Assembly: GCF_004006395.2 (NCBI RefSeq)
Contig: NZ_CP029758.2
Location: 3,162,001 to 3,226,000, forward strand
From: Clostridium sp. AWRP
Lineage (GTDB): Bacteria; Bacillota; Clostridia; Clostridiales; Clostridiaceae
Length of the DNA: 64,000 nt
Reading direction: 5' to 3'
Under the pieces are notes generated by a model that saw only the letters and a program-made list of their open reading frames with translations, did no database searches and was not told the DNA's origin. Shown in pieces: positions 27,713 to 36,333 of the stretch (position 1 is the first letter of the stretch; each line of letters starts with the position of its first letter). Position numbers and translations under genes: made by a program.

Positions 27713-28864
27713 TCATTCAATCAAGCTCTTACACATTTCATCCAGTGCCTTTCCTACTTTTAATTTATAATATTTGTCATCATGACATAAAGGAATTCCT
27801 TTATTTACTGAAGGAATAACAGTCTTTTCCTCATCTGGTATAAATGCAAAGACACTATCCTTAAAAGCCATCTCCACTTCTTTTTTGTTTATTCCGTACT
27901 TTACATTAAATCTATTTATAACAAGCTTAACTTTGTCTTTATCATATCCAACGGATTCCATAACTTTAAGACCCAATTTAGTATTCTTAAGAGCTATAAT
28001 CTCCATAGTCGACACCATAAGTATTTTTTGTGCCATATCTAAAATATAAAGGGTGCTATCATTAAAATTAATACCTGTGTCTACAGCAATTACGTCGTAT
28101 TCTTTTCTTACAACCTTCATTATTTTCTCAATAGTTTCTTTTGTTATATATTCCGCTGCTTCTGGTTTTTGAGGAGCAAAGAATATATCAAGATTATCAT
28201 TATATTTATATAAATAAGGTTTTATATTTTCATAAGAATCTATTTGTCCATCCTCTACTGCATCTAAAATAGTCTTTTCATTATACTTATTAACCAGCAT
28301 GGATATATCACCAAACTGTAAATCCATATCCATAAGAAGTACTTTTTTATCGGATTCCTTACTTAAAATAATAGCTGTATTAACAGCCAAAACTGATTTT
28401 CCCACACCACCTTTAGAACTAAAGAAAGCTATAGTTTTTGCATCTTTCACCTTTTCTGTACTTCCTGTAAGCTTTACCTGTCGTTCCCTGCACTTTTCAT
28501 AAGTTGTTATTATAGTATCAATTAAGGTATTATAGTTAAAAGGTTTTATTATATATTCTTTAGCACCATGAAACATTGCCTTTTTTAAATACTCACTTTC
28601 AGCTTGAACAGACATAATAATTACCATTACAGAAGGGTACTCCATGGTTATTTTTTCAGTAGCTTCTAAGCCATTTAAAACAGGCATGTTAATATCCATC
28701 AAAACCACATCAGGCTTTACCTTTGGTATAATTTTAAATACTTCTTCACCATTATCCGCTTCTCCTACAACTTCAATATTTTCTTTATCTAACTTCAATA
28801 TTTTTTTTATTACATTTCTAGTTTCTTCAATGTCATCTGCAATTAATACCCTAATCTTATTCAT
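27713..28864 (-). CDS. cpaE: CpaE/TadZ-like protein: receiver domain fused to MinD-type ATPase
   Basis: 383 residues. Residues 1-120 are a receiver domain with an intact acid pocket (ADD at 9-11), phospho-acceptor Asp57 in LMDINMP, and IIKPF. Residues from about 145 are a ParA/MinD ATPase with the deviant Walker A FFSSKGGVGKSVLA and VLLMDMDLQFGD. Such proteins place the Tad apparatus at a cell pole. Unlike many proteobacterial CpaE proteins, the receiver keeps its Asp, so real phosphorylation is possible, perhaps by the kinase at 32264. It lies 12 bases downstream of cpaB. Confidence 0.9.
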   Translation of the reverse strand: MNKIRVLIADDIEETRNVIKKILKLDKENIEVVGEADNGEEVFKIIPKVKPDVVLMDINMPVLNGLEATEKITMEYPSVMVIIMSVQAESEYLKKAMFHGAKEYIIKPFNYNTLIDTIITTYEKCRERQVKLTGSTEKVKDAKTIAFFSSKGGVGKSVLAVNTAIILSKESDKKVLLMDMDLQFGDISMLVNKYNEKTILDAVEDGQIDSYENIKPYLYKYNDNLDIFFAPQKPEAAEYITKETIEKIMKVVRKEYDVIAVDTGINFNDSTLYILDMAQKILMVSTMEIIALKNTKLGLKVMESVGYDKDKVKLVINRFNVKYGINKKEVEMAFKDSVFAFIPDEEKTVIPSVNKGIPLCHDDKYYKLKVGKALDEMCKSLIE

Positions 28865-28876
28865 TGTTTCATCCCC

Positions 28877-29851
28877 CTACTGTCCAAGTATTGGAATTTT
28901 AATTACTTCTCCAGTTAGTATTAAATTTTCATCCTGTATATTATTTGCTTCTTTTATAGCTGTATATTTGTCTTCATTTTCATAAAATTGTGTACTAATA
29001 CTTTTTAACGTATCCCCAGGTTCCACTGTATAGCTTTTATACTTTTCACCACTTATGTTACTTAAATTGTTATCGTTACTATGATCTGACACCTCATTAC
29101 TATTATCATTAACAGATAGTTCTTCCCATGTTGTTCCATTTGTTTCAGTGGTATTATTATCTTTTAAGGGTCTAAGAGCTAACTTGATACTTCCTATACT
29201 TTGAGCAAGTATTACCTTTTCCAGATCTGATACCTTAACTGATAGGGTTACTAAAAAATTTGTCGGTGCTTTTCCATTATCACTGCTTTTATTACTATTA
29301 TTTTCTTTATTCTCTCTGTTTATTTGTTTATCTACTGCTAATACCTGGATGTTCTGTAATACAATTTTTGCTTCATCTGGTCTAACTATTTTTGTTCCAT
29401 CCCTCTTTTCAGATGTATACACAATGATATCCACATAGTCTTTTGGTTTTAACAATCCTGAAACCCCTGAATCACCTGTAACACTAATAGAAATCGCTCT
29501 ATAATCATTATCCATTTTTAAATTAAGTTCATCTCCACCTTTCTCCAAAAGTTTATCAATATGAAACCCTTCATTTTTTGAAATTGTTTGAGTTGCATAT
29601 TTTCCAGCAATTTTTGAAAAATCCTTAATATAGTTATCAAAAATAGGATTATAAGGCACCTGTACCTTTTTTACCATTTTCTTATCTATAAGGGTTCCTG
29701 AAGATATTGTCTCAGCTGCTACTAAAATTGTTGTTTTTTTAGCCGCTTCACTTGACGATTTCAACGATTGTAAATATATAAAAGCAGCGGCTGCAGCTAT
29801 TAGCGCTAAAATAAAAGATATCAATATCAATTTTTGTCCTCTGCCTTTCAT
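28877..29851 (-). CDS. cpaB: CpaB/RcpC pilus protein with C-terminal LysM domain
   Basis: 324 residues. An N-terminal membrane anchor (7-28) is followed by a SAF/RcpC region (about 40-225): TILVAAETISSGTLIDKKMV, then NDYRAISISVTGD and GLLKPKDYVDIIV. After a Ser/Asn/Thr-rich linker (about 235-270) comes a LysM domain, KSYTVEPGDTLKSISTQFYE and ILTGEVIKIP. CpaB in Gram-negatives helps the outer-membrane secretin; here there is no outer membrane, and LysM would tether the protein to peptidoglycan. The fusion fits a pilus crossing a thick wall. Confidence 0.88.
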   Translation of the reverse strand: MKGRGQKLILISFILALIAAAAAFIYLQSLKSSSEAAKKTTILVAAETISSGTLIDKKMVKKVQVPYNPIFDNYIKDFSKIAGKYATQTISKNEGFHIDKLLEKGGDELNLKMDNDYRAISISVTGDSGVSGLLKPKDYVDIIVYTSEKRDGTKIVRPDEAKIVLQNIQVLAVDKQINRENKENNSNKSSDNGKAPTNFLVTLSVKVSDLEKVILAQSIGSIKLALRPLKDNNTTETNGTTWEELSVNDNSNEVSDHSNDNNLSNISGEKYKSYTVEPGDTLKSISTQFYENEDKYTAIKEANNIQDENLILTGEVIKIPILGQ

Positions 29852-29886
29852 CGCTATCCTCCTTCATCTCATATGAGCAATCCTAC

Positions 29887-30780
29887 TTATTTTGACAATT
29901 TTGCACCATATAACCCTGTGTCACTTAAATTTGTATCAGCCGGACAATTTAAAACAAATCTAACAAACCTTCCTTTAACTTCTATTTTTCCTGAATTATT
30001 AGTTACATCCTCTACATAAAACGCTGCAAATCCTACTACTAATACTGACTTTTGTCCACTTACGGCTAAAGAATCTACTAAAGGCATTATCCACAGTCTT
30101 ATTGAATCTCTTGGGAAATTATCAAAAGTGCTGTATTCAGAGTTGATATACTTTTTTATCTCATTACAAGCTCCTGACATATTACCCGGTTCAGTATCTA
30201 TGTAATCACCTACTGATATCGTTCCACTGTAACCATATAGTGCATTTGCTCTAAAAACACTTTCACCAGACCCACCAAGGGAAACTGCACCATAATTTCC
30301 TGAGTATCCATCTCCTGCATCTTCTTTAAGTGTTACTAAGTCTCCATAAGAAAATTTATATGCTTCCACAGCAAAAGGCCTTATCCCACCTGTTACTGAT
30401 TTTGCAGGTGCAACCACAGCCTTTGTCTTAGCCTTTATATCGCTGCTGTTTATTCCTATTGTTTGAGCAAATAGGTGCTTTACATTTTTAACTTCTTCTA
30501 TTTGAATACTCTTATGATCTGCACCAAAAGTTATTACAGCTAGACCTGGATCTACATTATTTTTTTGAAGGTAATCTACAGCTACACTCCTTGCCTTCAT
30601 GTCATTATCAGGTAATTCAAGTACAGCTGCTAAAGCCCCTGAGTCGATTGCATTTGTTAACTTTGTCTTTTCTATATAAACCATACCTACATCAAGTACG
30701 TAAGCAGTAAACCCAAGTAATGCAGTAATGAGTAGACATGAAATAATAGCAACATTTCCTCTATCATTTAACTTTCTCAT
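29887..30780 (-). CDS. TadG-like pilus-associated membrane protein
   Basis: 297 residues. The N-terminus DRGNVAIISCLLITALLGFT is the Tad-type hydrophobic leader segment, followed by LDVGMVYIEKTKLTNAIDSG, the standard motif of TadG-like proteins. The rest is a predicted extracytoplasmic region with no recognised domain. It may be a minor pilus component. It lies 12 bases downstream of tadE and 35 bases upstream of cpaB. Confidence 0.8.
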   Translation of the reverse strand: MRKLNDRGNVAIISCLLITALLGFTAYVLDVGMVYIEKTKLTNAIDSGALAAVLELPDNDMKARSVAVDYLQKNNVDPGLAVITFGADHKSIQIEEVKNVKHLFAQTIGINSSDIKAKTKAVVAPAKSVTGGIRPFAVEAYKFSYGDLVTLKEDAGDGYSGNYGAVSLGGSGESVFRANALYGYSGTISVGDYIDTEPGNMSGACNEIKKYINSEYSTFDNFPRDSIRLWIMPLVDSLAVSGQKSVLVVGFAAFYVEDVTNNSGKIEVKGRFVRFVLNCPADTNLSDTGLYGAKLSK

Positions 30781-30792
30781 TTATATCTCTCC

Positions 30793-31182
30793 TCACTCAA
30801 CCCTCATAGTTGTCTGTCCATTTAATTCTATTACATTATTGAAAAGACTACTTATAATTGGAACAGTGAGATTATATTTATAAGTTACTTTTACAATAAG
30901 GCTATCACCGGATCTTCTGCTGCTTTCATCGGGAGTTATAGTTACTGTTAAATTCTTAGGATCTAAATTAGGAGAAGTAGCTGCAATTAAATATCGAATT
31001 TCCTCATCAGTGCTGCCTATAATTCCTGCCCTTGCACCTTCTCTCGATGCATTTTCGATAGTAAGATAGGAATTTATTACCATTCCAAATTGAACTATTC
31101 CCATCACAAGCAATAGAAGTATTGGAAGAATCATTGCAAATTCAACTAAAGCCTGCCCCTTTTCATTCTTTAAGTTTTTCAA
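30793..31182 (-). CDS. tadE: TadE-like pseudopilin
   Basis: 130 residues with a TTG start chosen because AAGGAAGTGG lies about 5 bases upstream; a longer frame from 31212 has no such site. The N-terminus has the pseudopilin form NEKGQALVEFAMILPILLLL, with Glu at +5 after the Gly-Gln bond and a hydrophobic helix. ASREGARAGI near 50 is typical of TadE. Expected to be processed by the prepilin peptidase at 33489 and to act as a minor pilin. Confidence 0.85.
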   Translation of the reverse strand: MKNLKNEKGQALVEFAMILPILLLLVMGIVQFGMVINSYLTIENASREGARAGIIGSTDEEIRYLIAATSPNLDPKNLTVTITPDESSRRSGDSLIVKVTYKYNLTVPIISSLFNNVIELNGQTTMRVE

Positions 31183-31210
31183 TATAACCACTTCCTTTTG
31201 ATTAATTTTC

Positions 31211-31248
31211 AAAATACTCTAACCATATTTTTGTGATTAGAGTATTTT
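31211..31248 (-). terminator. Hairpin between flp and the other tad genes
   Basis: The 12-base arms aaaatactctaa (31211-31222) and ttagagtatttt (31237-31248) form a hairpin 30 bases after the flp stop codon. It can act as a partial terminator or RNA stabiliser, so that the major pilin is made in excess over the assembly genes downstream. It overlaps the region just before tadE. Confidence 0.55.
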
Positions 31249-31277
31249 GGAAAAACCTCGGCAGAACTTTTTCTATT

Positions 31278-31463
31278 TTATTGAAGGGCATTTATTATAT
31301 CCTGAAATTTTGAAGAAATCGCTGGTCCAAGTAGTACTAATACGGCAATAACTACTATTGCTACAAGTCCTATTATTAGTGCATATTCAACCATACCTTG
31401 TCCTTTTTCTTCTTTTAATTTATTTAAGACATATCCTTTAAATTTTTGCAGCATATTATTCAT
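31278..31463 (-). CDS. flp: Flp-type major pilin
   Basis: 61 residues. The leader ends KEEKG, followed by QGMVEYALIIGLVAIVVIAV: cleavage after Gly21 places Glu at +5 and Tyr at +6, the Flp signature. The mature pilin is about 40 residues. AAGGGGGATGA precedes the start. It is the first gene of the Tad locus and is followed by a hairpin that may set pilin excess. Confidence 0.95.
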   Translation of the reverse strand: MNNMLQKFKGYVLNKLKEEKGQGMVEYALIIGLVAIVVIAVLVLLGPAISSKFQDIINALQ

Positions 31464-31563
31464 CCCCCTTAAATTTATTTTCTTGTTGATTTTATTATAA
31501 ATCTACCGTCTTTAACTTGGCAGATTGCAAAAGTCACATATCATAGGTAAAAAAGTCAGAAAA

Positions 31564-31587
31564 AAATAGAGACGAAAGTCCCTATTT
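31564..31587 (-). terminator. Intrinsic terminator after the DegU-like gene
   Basis: aaatagagac/gtccctattt around a GAAA loop, with a T-tract on the minus strand, 22 bases past the regulator stop codon. It separates the regulator genes from flp, which therefore needs its own promoter. Confidence 0.75.
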
Positions 31588-31608
31588 TTATAAGTAATTA
31601 CCCTATCA

Positions 31609-32283
31609 TTAAGTTTCATATTTACTTCTATAATATTCATCAATATTATTTTCTATTGCAACAATTGCGGCGTGGACCCTATCGTCTACATTTATTTTTT
31701 TAAAAAGATTTGTAGCATAATTTTTAACTGTTTTCTCAGAAATGTACAACTGCTCTCCTATTTCCTTGTTACTAAATCCTTTTGAAATTTTATTAAGCAC
31801 TTCAATTTCCCTTTTTGAGAGATTATCTAAAATACTAGATGCTTTCTTTGCCTTAATTTTTATGTCAGAAAAAAGTGTGGAAACCAAAGACTTATCAATG
31901 TATTTTTCACCCTTATATACTTTTCTAATTGCTTCTACAATATCTGTTCCAGCTGAATCCTTAAGCATATAGCCGTCCACTCCAATACTTATAGCCATAT
32001 TAAGGGTCTTTCTATCATCTTCAACAGTTAACATTATAACCTTAATTTTATTGTCTTTATCCTCTATACTTTTAAGAACCTGAATACCATCCATAATTGG
32101 CATATTACAATCCAACACAACAACATCTAATTCATGATATTTTAAAAATTCCAGAGCCTTCTCTCCATTTTCTGCCTCACATACAATATCCATATCACTT
32201 TCAAAACTTATAATCCTTTTTAACCCCTGCCTTATTATATCATGATCATCGACAATTAATATTCTAATCACCTTGTTCTTCAT
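31609..32283 (-). CDS. NarL/DegU-type response regulator
   Basis: 224 residues. Receiver domain with DDHD at 12-15, acceptor Asp near 55 in VVVLDCNMPIMDG, and a C-terminal LuxR-type HTH (NLSKREIEVLNKISKGFSNK and YISEKTVKNYATNLFKK). It overlaps the kinase gene by 20 bases, so the two are translated together. It lies directly upstream of the Tad locus, whose flp promoter is a plausible target. Confidence 0.92.
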   Translation of the reverse strand: MKNKVIRILIVDDHDIIRQGLKRIISFESDMDIVCEAENGEKALEFLKYHELDVVVLDCNMPIMDGIQVLKSIEDKDNKIKVIMLTVEDDRKTLNMAISIGVDGYMLKDSAGTDIVEAIRKVYKGEKYIDKSLVSTLFSDIKIKAKKASSILDNLSKREIEVLNKISKGFSNKEIGEQLYISEKTVKNYATNLFKKINVDDRVHAAIVAIENNIDEYYRSKYET

Positions 32284-33448
32284 TTTTTATCACCTCTCGA
32301 TTAATAGGAAGCTTAACAGTGTAAGTTGTGCCTACTTTCTCAGAGGATTTGATTTCAATTTCTCCCTGAAGTTGTTTTACTCTATCTAAAATTCCAATAA
32401 GTCCATAGGAAGCTCCTTTTGTCTTTACCCTCTTTAAAGTCTCTTCTACATTAAACCCAACACCATCATCATTTATTATTAGCATTAAATACTTTGTACC
32501 AAAATCCATTCTTACCTTTGCATGCTTTGCTTTAGAATGTTTCCTGATATTATTAAATATTTCTTGAACAATTCTATATACTGCTACTTGAATAATAGGT
32601 TCTATTTCCATTTGGATTGGCTTCATTTTTATCTTTATATCAATATTTGACTCTTTGAAAATAGTATTTGCCGTTTGATCTATAGTTTGCCTTAAACCTA
32701 AATCGTCCAAAGACATAGGTCTTAAATCAAAAATAATACTTCGAACTTCTTTTAATGCCACCTTAACACTTTCCTTCAAATCTTCTAATTCCTTAAGTCC
32801 CTCTTCCAAATTTTTTTCAATAATCATTTTACATATATCTACTTTCATAACTGCATTAGCCATATGTTGAGCCGGCCCATCGTGAATATCCCTTGCAATT
32901 CTTTTTCTTTCACTTTCCTGAGCTTCTAAAATCTTTATGCCAATAAACATTTCGGAATTCTTATCTGAGCCCTCTAAAGCAGAAAGAACATCCCCTTCTA
33001 AATAACCCATAGCAATACTTATTTGATTAATTATCCTTTCACCACTTTCAATATTATCCATTATCTTTTTTATGGCTATTTCTAGGCTATCTCTTTCTTT
33101 CCTCAATGACTTTTCTTCATTTATCTTCGTATAAAACTTAATTCTCATATCAGATGCTGCTTCATAAGCTTCCTTAATATCATCTTCAGTATACTTATTA
33201 AAATTTGCAGATACATGAGCCAATCTTCTTCTAGCCGCCTTATCCTGTCCTTCCAGTTCGTCAACTTCATCTATAACACTAGCAATATCTTTTTTAATTT
33301 CATCTAGTTTAAGCTTTAAATCTTCGTGATCTTTTCTTATATAATCAACAATACTAAGTACTTGCCCTCTACTTGAACTTATCTCATCTATTACATTTTT
33401 GATTATTTTATTAATAGCATTAATATCCAAGTTTATATTATTCATCAT
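32264..33448 (-). CDS. DegS-type cytosolic sensor histidine kinase
   Basis: 394 residues. The N-terminal half is a long coiled coil without membrane segments, like DegS. The phospho-acceptor is His in RKRIARDIHDGPAQHMANAV (near 188), the HisKA_3 motif. The ATPase domain has LIINDDGVGFN and YGLIGILDRVKQLQGEIEI. Cognate of the DegU-like regulator with which it overlaps. The input signal is intracellular and unknown. Confidence 0.9.
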   Translation of the reverse strand: MMNNINLDINAINKIIKNVIDEISSSRGQVLSIVDYIRKDHEDLKLKLDEIKKDIASVIDEVDELEGQDKAARRRLAHVSANFNKYTEDDIKEAYEAASDMRIKFYTKINEEKSLRKERDSLEIAIKKIMDNIESGERIINQISIAMGYLEGDVLSALEGSDKNSEMFIGIKILEAQESERKRIARDIHDGPAQHMANAVMKVDICKMIIEKNLEEGLKELEDLKESVKVALKEVRSIIFDLRPMSLDDLGLRQTIDQTANTIFKESNIDIKIKMKPIQMEIEPIIQVAVYRIVQEIFNNIRKHSKAKHAKVRMDFGTKYLMLIINDDGVGFNVEETLKRVKTKGASYGLIGILDRVKQLQGEIEIKSSEKVGTTYTVKLPINREVIKNEEQGD

Positions 33449-33488
33449 ATTCTCCCTTCATTTAAAGTACAACCAGACCAAATTAAAT

Positions 33489-34085
33489 TTACATAAAAAT
33501 TAATAGTGAAATAAGACTTCCTAGTGATAAAAATGGACCAAATGGAATGTAATCTTTAGTTCCTTTTACTTTAATTAATATTAAAATAATTCCAACTATA
33601 GAAGACATAGCAAAAGATAAAAAAATTGTCCACAAGGCTTTTTTTAATCCTAAAAAAGAGCCAATAGCAAACATAAGCTTTATATCTCCACCACCCATAA
33701 CATTAGGAACAAGGGATAATAAAAACATTATTCCTCCTCCAAATATCATTCCAAGTATTGTATCTGTAAATGAACTCCTAATGAAAAAGGAAAACATTAT
33801 TCCCATACTCAAAGCTATAATGACCATAAAATCAGGTATAATTCTATACCTCAGATCAATAAAAGAAATTATAACTAAAATTGATGTCAGCACCATTGCC
33901 TTAGCGAGTACAATAGTAAACCCCAATCGTAAAAATAGTACTTCAAAGGATAGACTACAAATAATAGGTATAAAAATACTCCCGGTTTTTTTATTACTTT
34001 TAATAATATTATATGAGATACTTTCTATTGCAGTATTTAATAATATTCCTATAATAAAACCTATAGCAAAAATTAATATGTACAT
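33489..34085 (-). CDS. Prepilin peptidase (A24 family, TadV/CpaA type)
   Basis: 198 residues with about 6 membrane segments. The two catalytic aspartates are in SFIDLRYRIIPD (about 75-86) and MGGGDIKLM near 130. It lacks the Cys-rich methylase domain of bifunctional PilD, as in TadV/CpaA. It would cleave Flp and TadE. It sits 40 bases upstream of the kinase gene, so peptidase, kinase and regulator likely form one transcript. Confidence 0.9.
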   Translation of the reverse strand: MYILIFAIGFIIGILLNTAIESISYNIIKSNKKTGSIFIPIICSLSFEVLFLRLGFTIVLAKAMVLTSILVIISFIDLRYRIIPDFMVIIALSMGIMFSFFIRSSFTDTILGMIFGGGIMFLLSLVPNVMGGGDIKLMFAIGSFLGLKKALWTIFLSFAMSSIVGIILILIKVKGTKDYIPFGPFLSLGSLISLLIFM

Positions 34086-34193
34086 ACTTCCCTCTTAAAT
34101 AAAATTATTATTTTCTTTATTATTTGCATTGGAGGAAATATTATTATAAGTTATATTTTAACTTGAGTTTTTTGGAAAATTTAAGATAATCCC

Positions 34194-34222
34194 TTTACAA
34201 CTAATAATAAATATTATATAAT
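34194..34222 (+). promoter_or_regulatory. SigA-type promoter of the rubrerythrin pair
   Basis: TTTACA (34194-34199), 17 bases, TATAAT (34217-34222). Transcription would start about 20 bases before the ribosome site of the gene at 34251. The site lies in the divergent gap with the prepilin peptidase gene. Confidence 0.65.
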
Positions 34223-34250
34223 TATTGTTATAAAGAGGAGATGATATGAT

Positions 34251-34694
34251 ATGGAAACTGATATAGATTTCAATTCCCTAATAACATCTGTAGAAACCTG
34301 TTGTTTAGGAAAGGAAAACTGCGGAGGTAAGTGTGATACTTCCAATTGCATTATAGGATATTGTAAAAAAGATCTACTTGCTTGTCTTAAATCTAACGAA
34401 CAATTTCTAGAAAATGAAATAGAAAACATTCCTTTATTTGATACAAAAGTTTTTGATGAATCCTCTGTAATAGACACTGTTGGCTTTATACTAAATCAAT
34501 GTAAAAATTGTAATGCATACCACGATGAAGATTGCATAATAAATATTTTAAGAAGTGCCTGCGAAGTAATTTTATTTGGTAACCCAAAAGATTATAACGG
34601 CAGTGTGCTCCTATACTTGAATGATATAAAATTGGACAATTCAAAAATAGCAGACAAAATACAGGAATCTTATTTATCACATAAAAATATTTAA
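34251..34694 (+). CDS. Cys-rich protein of unknown function upstream of rubrerythrin
   Basis: 147 residues. I do not recognise the family. The N-terminal 55 residues hold a cluster of cysteines (ETCCLGKENCGGKCDTSNC, then YCKKDLLAC) and a second group follows near 83-105 (NQCKNC, EDCI, SACEV). Spacing suggests metal or iron-sulfur binding. No signal peptide or membrane segment. AGAGGAG precedes the ATG. It is 19 bases upstream of the rubrerythrin-like gene and shares its promoter, suggesting a redox or oxidative-stress role. Confidence 0.7.
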   Translation: METDIDFNSLITSVETCCLGKENCGGKCDTSNCIIGYCKKDLLACLKSNEQFLENEIENIPLFDTKVFDESSVIDTVGFILNQCKNCNAYHDEDCIINILRSACEVILFGNPKDYNGSVLLYLNDIKLDNSKIADKIQESYLSHKNI

Positions 34695-34713
34695 AAAAAG
34701 GAAGGGTATTAAT

Positions 34714-35142
34714 ATGGAAAATGTAAAATTATCTTATGAAACAACTTTAGGAGATACTAAGGGAACTAATTTGGAAAGGTCTGTAAAACAAACTTTTAAT
34801 GGTGAAACCAAGGAAGCAGGATTATATACTGCCATAGCACGTCAGGCTCAAAGGCAGGGATATGGCGATATTGCCGAAATACTAAAAGTTCTTGCAAAAG
34901 AAGAAGTAGAACATGCTGCAACTTGTGCAGAATTGAACAATATGATAACAGATGATTGTTTCCAAGATATAAAGCAAATGCTAGAAGGAGAAATTTTTGC
35001 AAACAATTCAAAACGTGAAGATGCTCTAAAAGCAGAAGGACAAAAAATAGATGCAGCAAAAGAATTTTTCAATTCAGCTTCCAAGGATGAAGGACGTCAT
35101 GCCCGAATACTGGAAGGAATATTAAAAAAATATAACAAATAA
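34714..35142 (+). CDS. Rubrerythrin-like ferritin-fold diiron protein
   Basis: 142 residues. The helical bundle has diiron ligands typical of rubrerythrin: FNGETKEAGLYTAIA, KEEVEHAATC and SKDEGRHARILEG. The C-terminal rubredoxin domain of classical rubrerythrin is absent. Likely a peroxide or oxygen detoxifying protein in the cytosol, needing an external electron donor; the Cys-rich neighbour is a candidate. AAAAAGGAAGGG precedes the ATG. A strong terminator follows. Confidence 0.88.
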   Translation: MENVKLSYETTLGDTKGTNLERSVKQTFNGETKEAGLYTAIARQAQRQGYGDIAEILKVLAKEEVEHAATCAELNNMITDDCFQDIKQMLEGEIFANNSKREDALKAEGQKIDAAKEFFNSASKDEGRHARILEGILKKYNK

Positions 35143-35143
35143 T

Positions 35144-35212
35144 ATAGAGTTTCTAAATAGAAAGTTTACTTATACAGAGCATGTAATGACAAATTTCAAT
35201 TAGAAACTCTAT
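35144..35212. repeat. 12-bp inverted repeat after the rubrerythrin gene
   Basis: atagagtttcta (35144-35155) and tagaaactctat (35201-35212) are perfectly complementary across 45 bases. The word tagaaactctat also occurs near 43581-43592, so these may be ends of a small dispersed element. No ORF inside. Confidence 0.35.
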
Positions 35213-35260
35213 GGACAGTTAACGTTACAATTAAACCTATCCAAGTTACCAGTTTGATTT

Positions 35261-35312
35261 AAATGCTAAAGGTATAAATCCAAGCAAGATTTATACCTTT
35301 AGCATTTTTGAG
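35261..35312 (+). terminator. Strong intrinsic terminator of the rubrerythrin operon
   Basis: 19-base perfect arms (35261-35279 and 35289-35307) around a 9-base loop, followed by a T-tract. It ends plus-strand transcription before the convergent trpP gene. Confidence 0.85.
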
Positions 35313-35354
35313 TGATTATAGATTTAATTTTAAAATTTACAATCTATATAGCTT

Positions 35355-35870
35355 TTATATTTGTCTTATAGCTCCTCTTTTTAAAGCTACATTTATTATA
35401 TTAAATAAAATTGCTCCTGCTATGGTATTTATAACTGCAGCAGGTAAAACTACAGATAAGAACAATGCTGTAAAACTTGTCTTTAATCCTACTGTAAGCA
35501 ATACTACCATTAAGAATGTGGAGCCGCTTATAATTGTACCTACAGCAGTAACTAATAGAATAGTTATTTGGTTATTTATCCTATCTCTAAGAGGTTTTAT
35601 AAGCACAAACATTATATTTATAGTTACAAATTTGTCTATTACATTTGCAAATTGTCCACCAGGGAAAGCAGTAGTTGCGGCTGCCAGAATACCTGCTACA
35701 ATACCTGCACAGAGACAAGTTTTATATTCCCTATTAAACACAAGTATTATAAAAAGCATTGCAAGAGAAAGATCTGGTTTCATTCCAAGTATAAGTGGTG
35801 GTGTAATTTGATGCAGCACTGCACCTATAGCAAGTAGTATAGAATTTATAATCATCTTTTTTAAGTTCAT
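35355..35870 (-). CDS. trpP: Tryptophan transporter TrpP
   Basis: 171 residues, about 5-6 membrane segments, of the TrpP family of small ECF-S-like membrane proteins: IGAVLHQITPPLILGMKPDL, FIILVFNREYKTCL and ATTAFPGGQFANVIDK. TrpP in Bacillus takes up tryptophan under TRAP control; here a Trp-specific T-box leader lies directly upstream on the same strand, which supports substrate and regulation. AAGGAGAGT precedes the ATG. Confidence 0.85.
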   Translation of the reverse strand: MNLKKMIINSILLAIGAVLHQITPPLILGMKPDLSLAMLFIILVFNREYKTCLCAGIVAGILAAATTAFPGGQFANVIDKFVTINIMFVLIKPLRDRINNQITILLVTAVGTIISGSTFLMVVLLTVGLKTSFTALFLSVVLPAAVINTIAGAILFNIINVALKRGAIRQI

Positions 35871-36062
35871 ATTTACACTCTCCTTAAAATAAAGTTTGAA
35901 TATTCCATCTAATTTGAATATTCTTTAAATTAAAAATACAACTGATATTATTACAATTATCTATAAATAAATTTTCTTTATTTTTCTTTCACAACATAGC
36001 ATACACCACCTATACTTCTTTCTAACTAACTTTTCTTTTTAATAAATTAATAAAATAAAAAA

Positions 36063-36308
36063 ACTCCATCCTAAAAACTAGGACGGAGATATCCGCGGTA
36101 CCACCTAAATTATACTTTAAAAAGCATCTCTTTTTCAGACACTAACATGTCCTATCCATTATAACGTATGGAATACGTTAACCACTACTCTTCGCTCTGC
36201 CAATTTCAATTTACTCCTCTTAGGTCCATTCACAACATACAATAGTATTGAGATCCCACCATTCCCAACTCTCTATAACTTTAATAATATTGCTACTATT
36301 CCTCGTCA
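36063..36308 (-). promoter_or_regulatory. T-box leader, tryptophan specifier, controlling trpP
   Basis: On the minus strand the T-box sequence GGTGGTACCGCGG (36105-36093) is followed by a terminator stem, ATCTCCGTCCTA/TAGGATGGAGT (36090-36063), and a T-tract. Upstream is a Stem I with AATGGTGGGATCT. The specifier region reads GTGAATGGACC, giving codon UGG (complement of 36226-36228) for Trp. Uncharged tRNA-Trp would pair here and with the T-box to prevent termination. This occupies most of the 507-base gap before trpP; the stretch 35871-36062 shows nothing else. Confidence 0.9.
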
Positions 36309-36333
36309 AAGGATTTATTATTAAATTAAGTAT

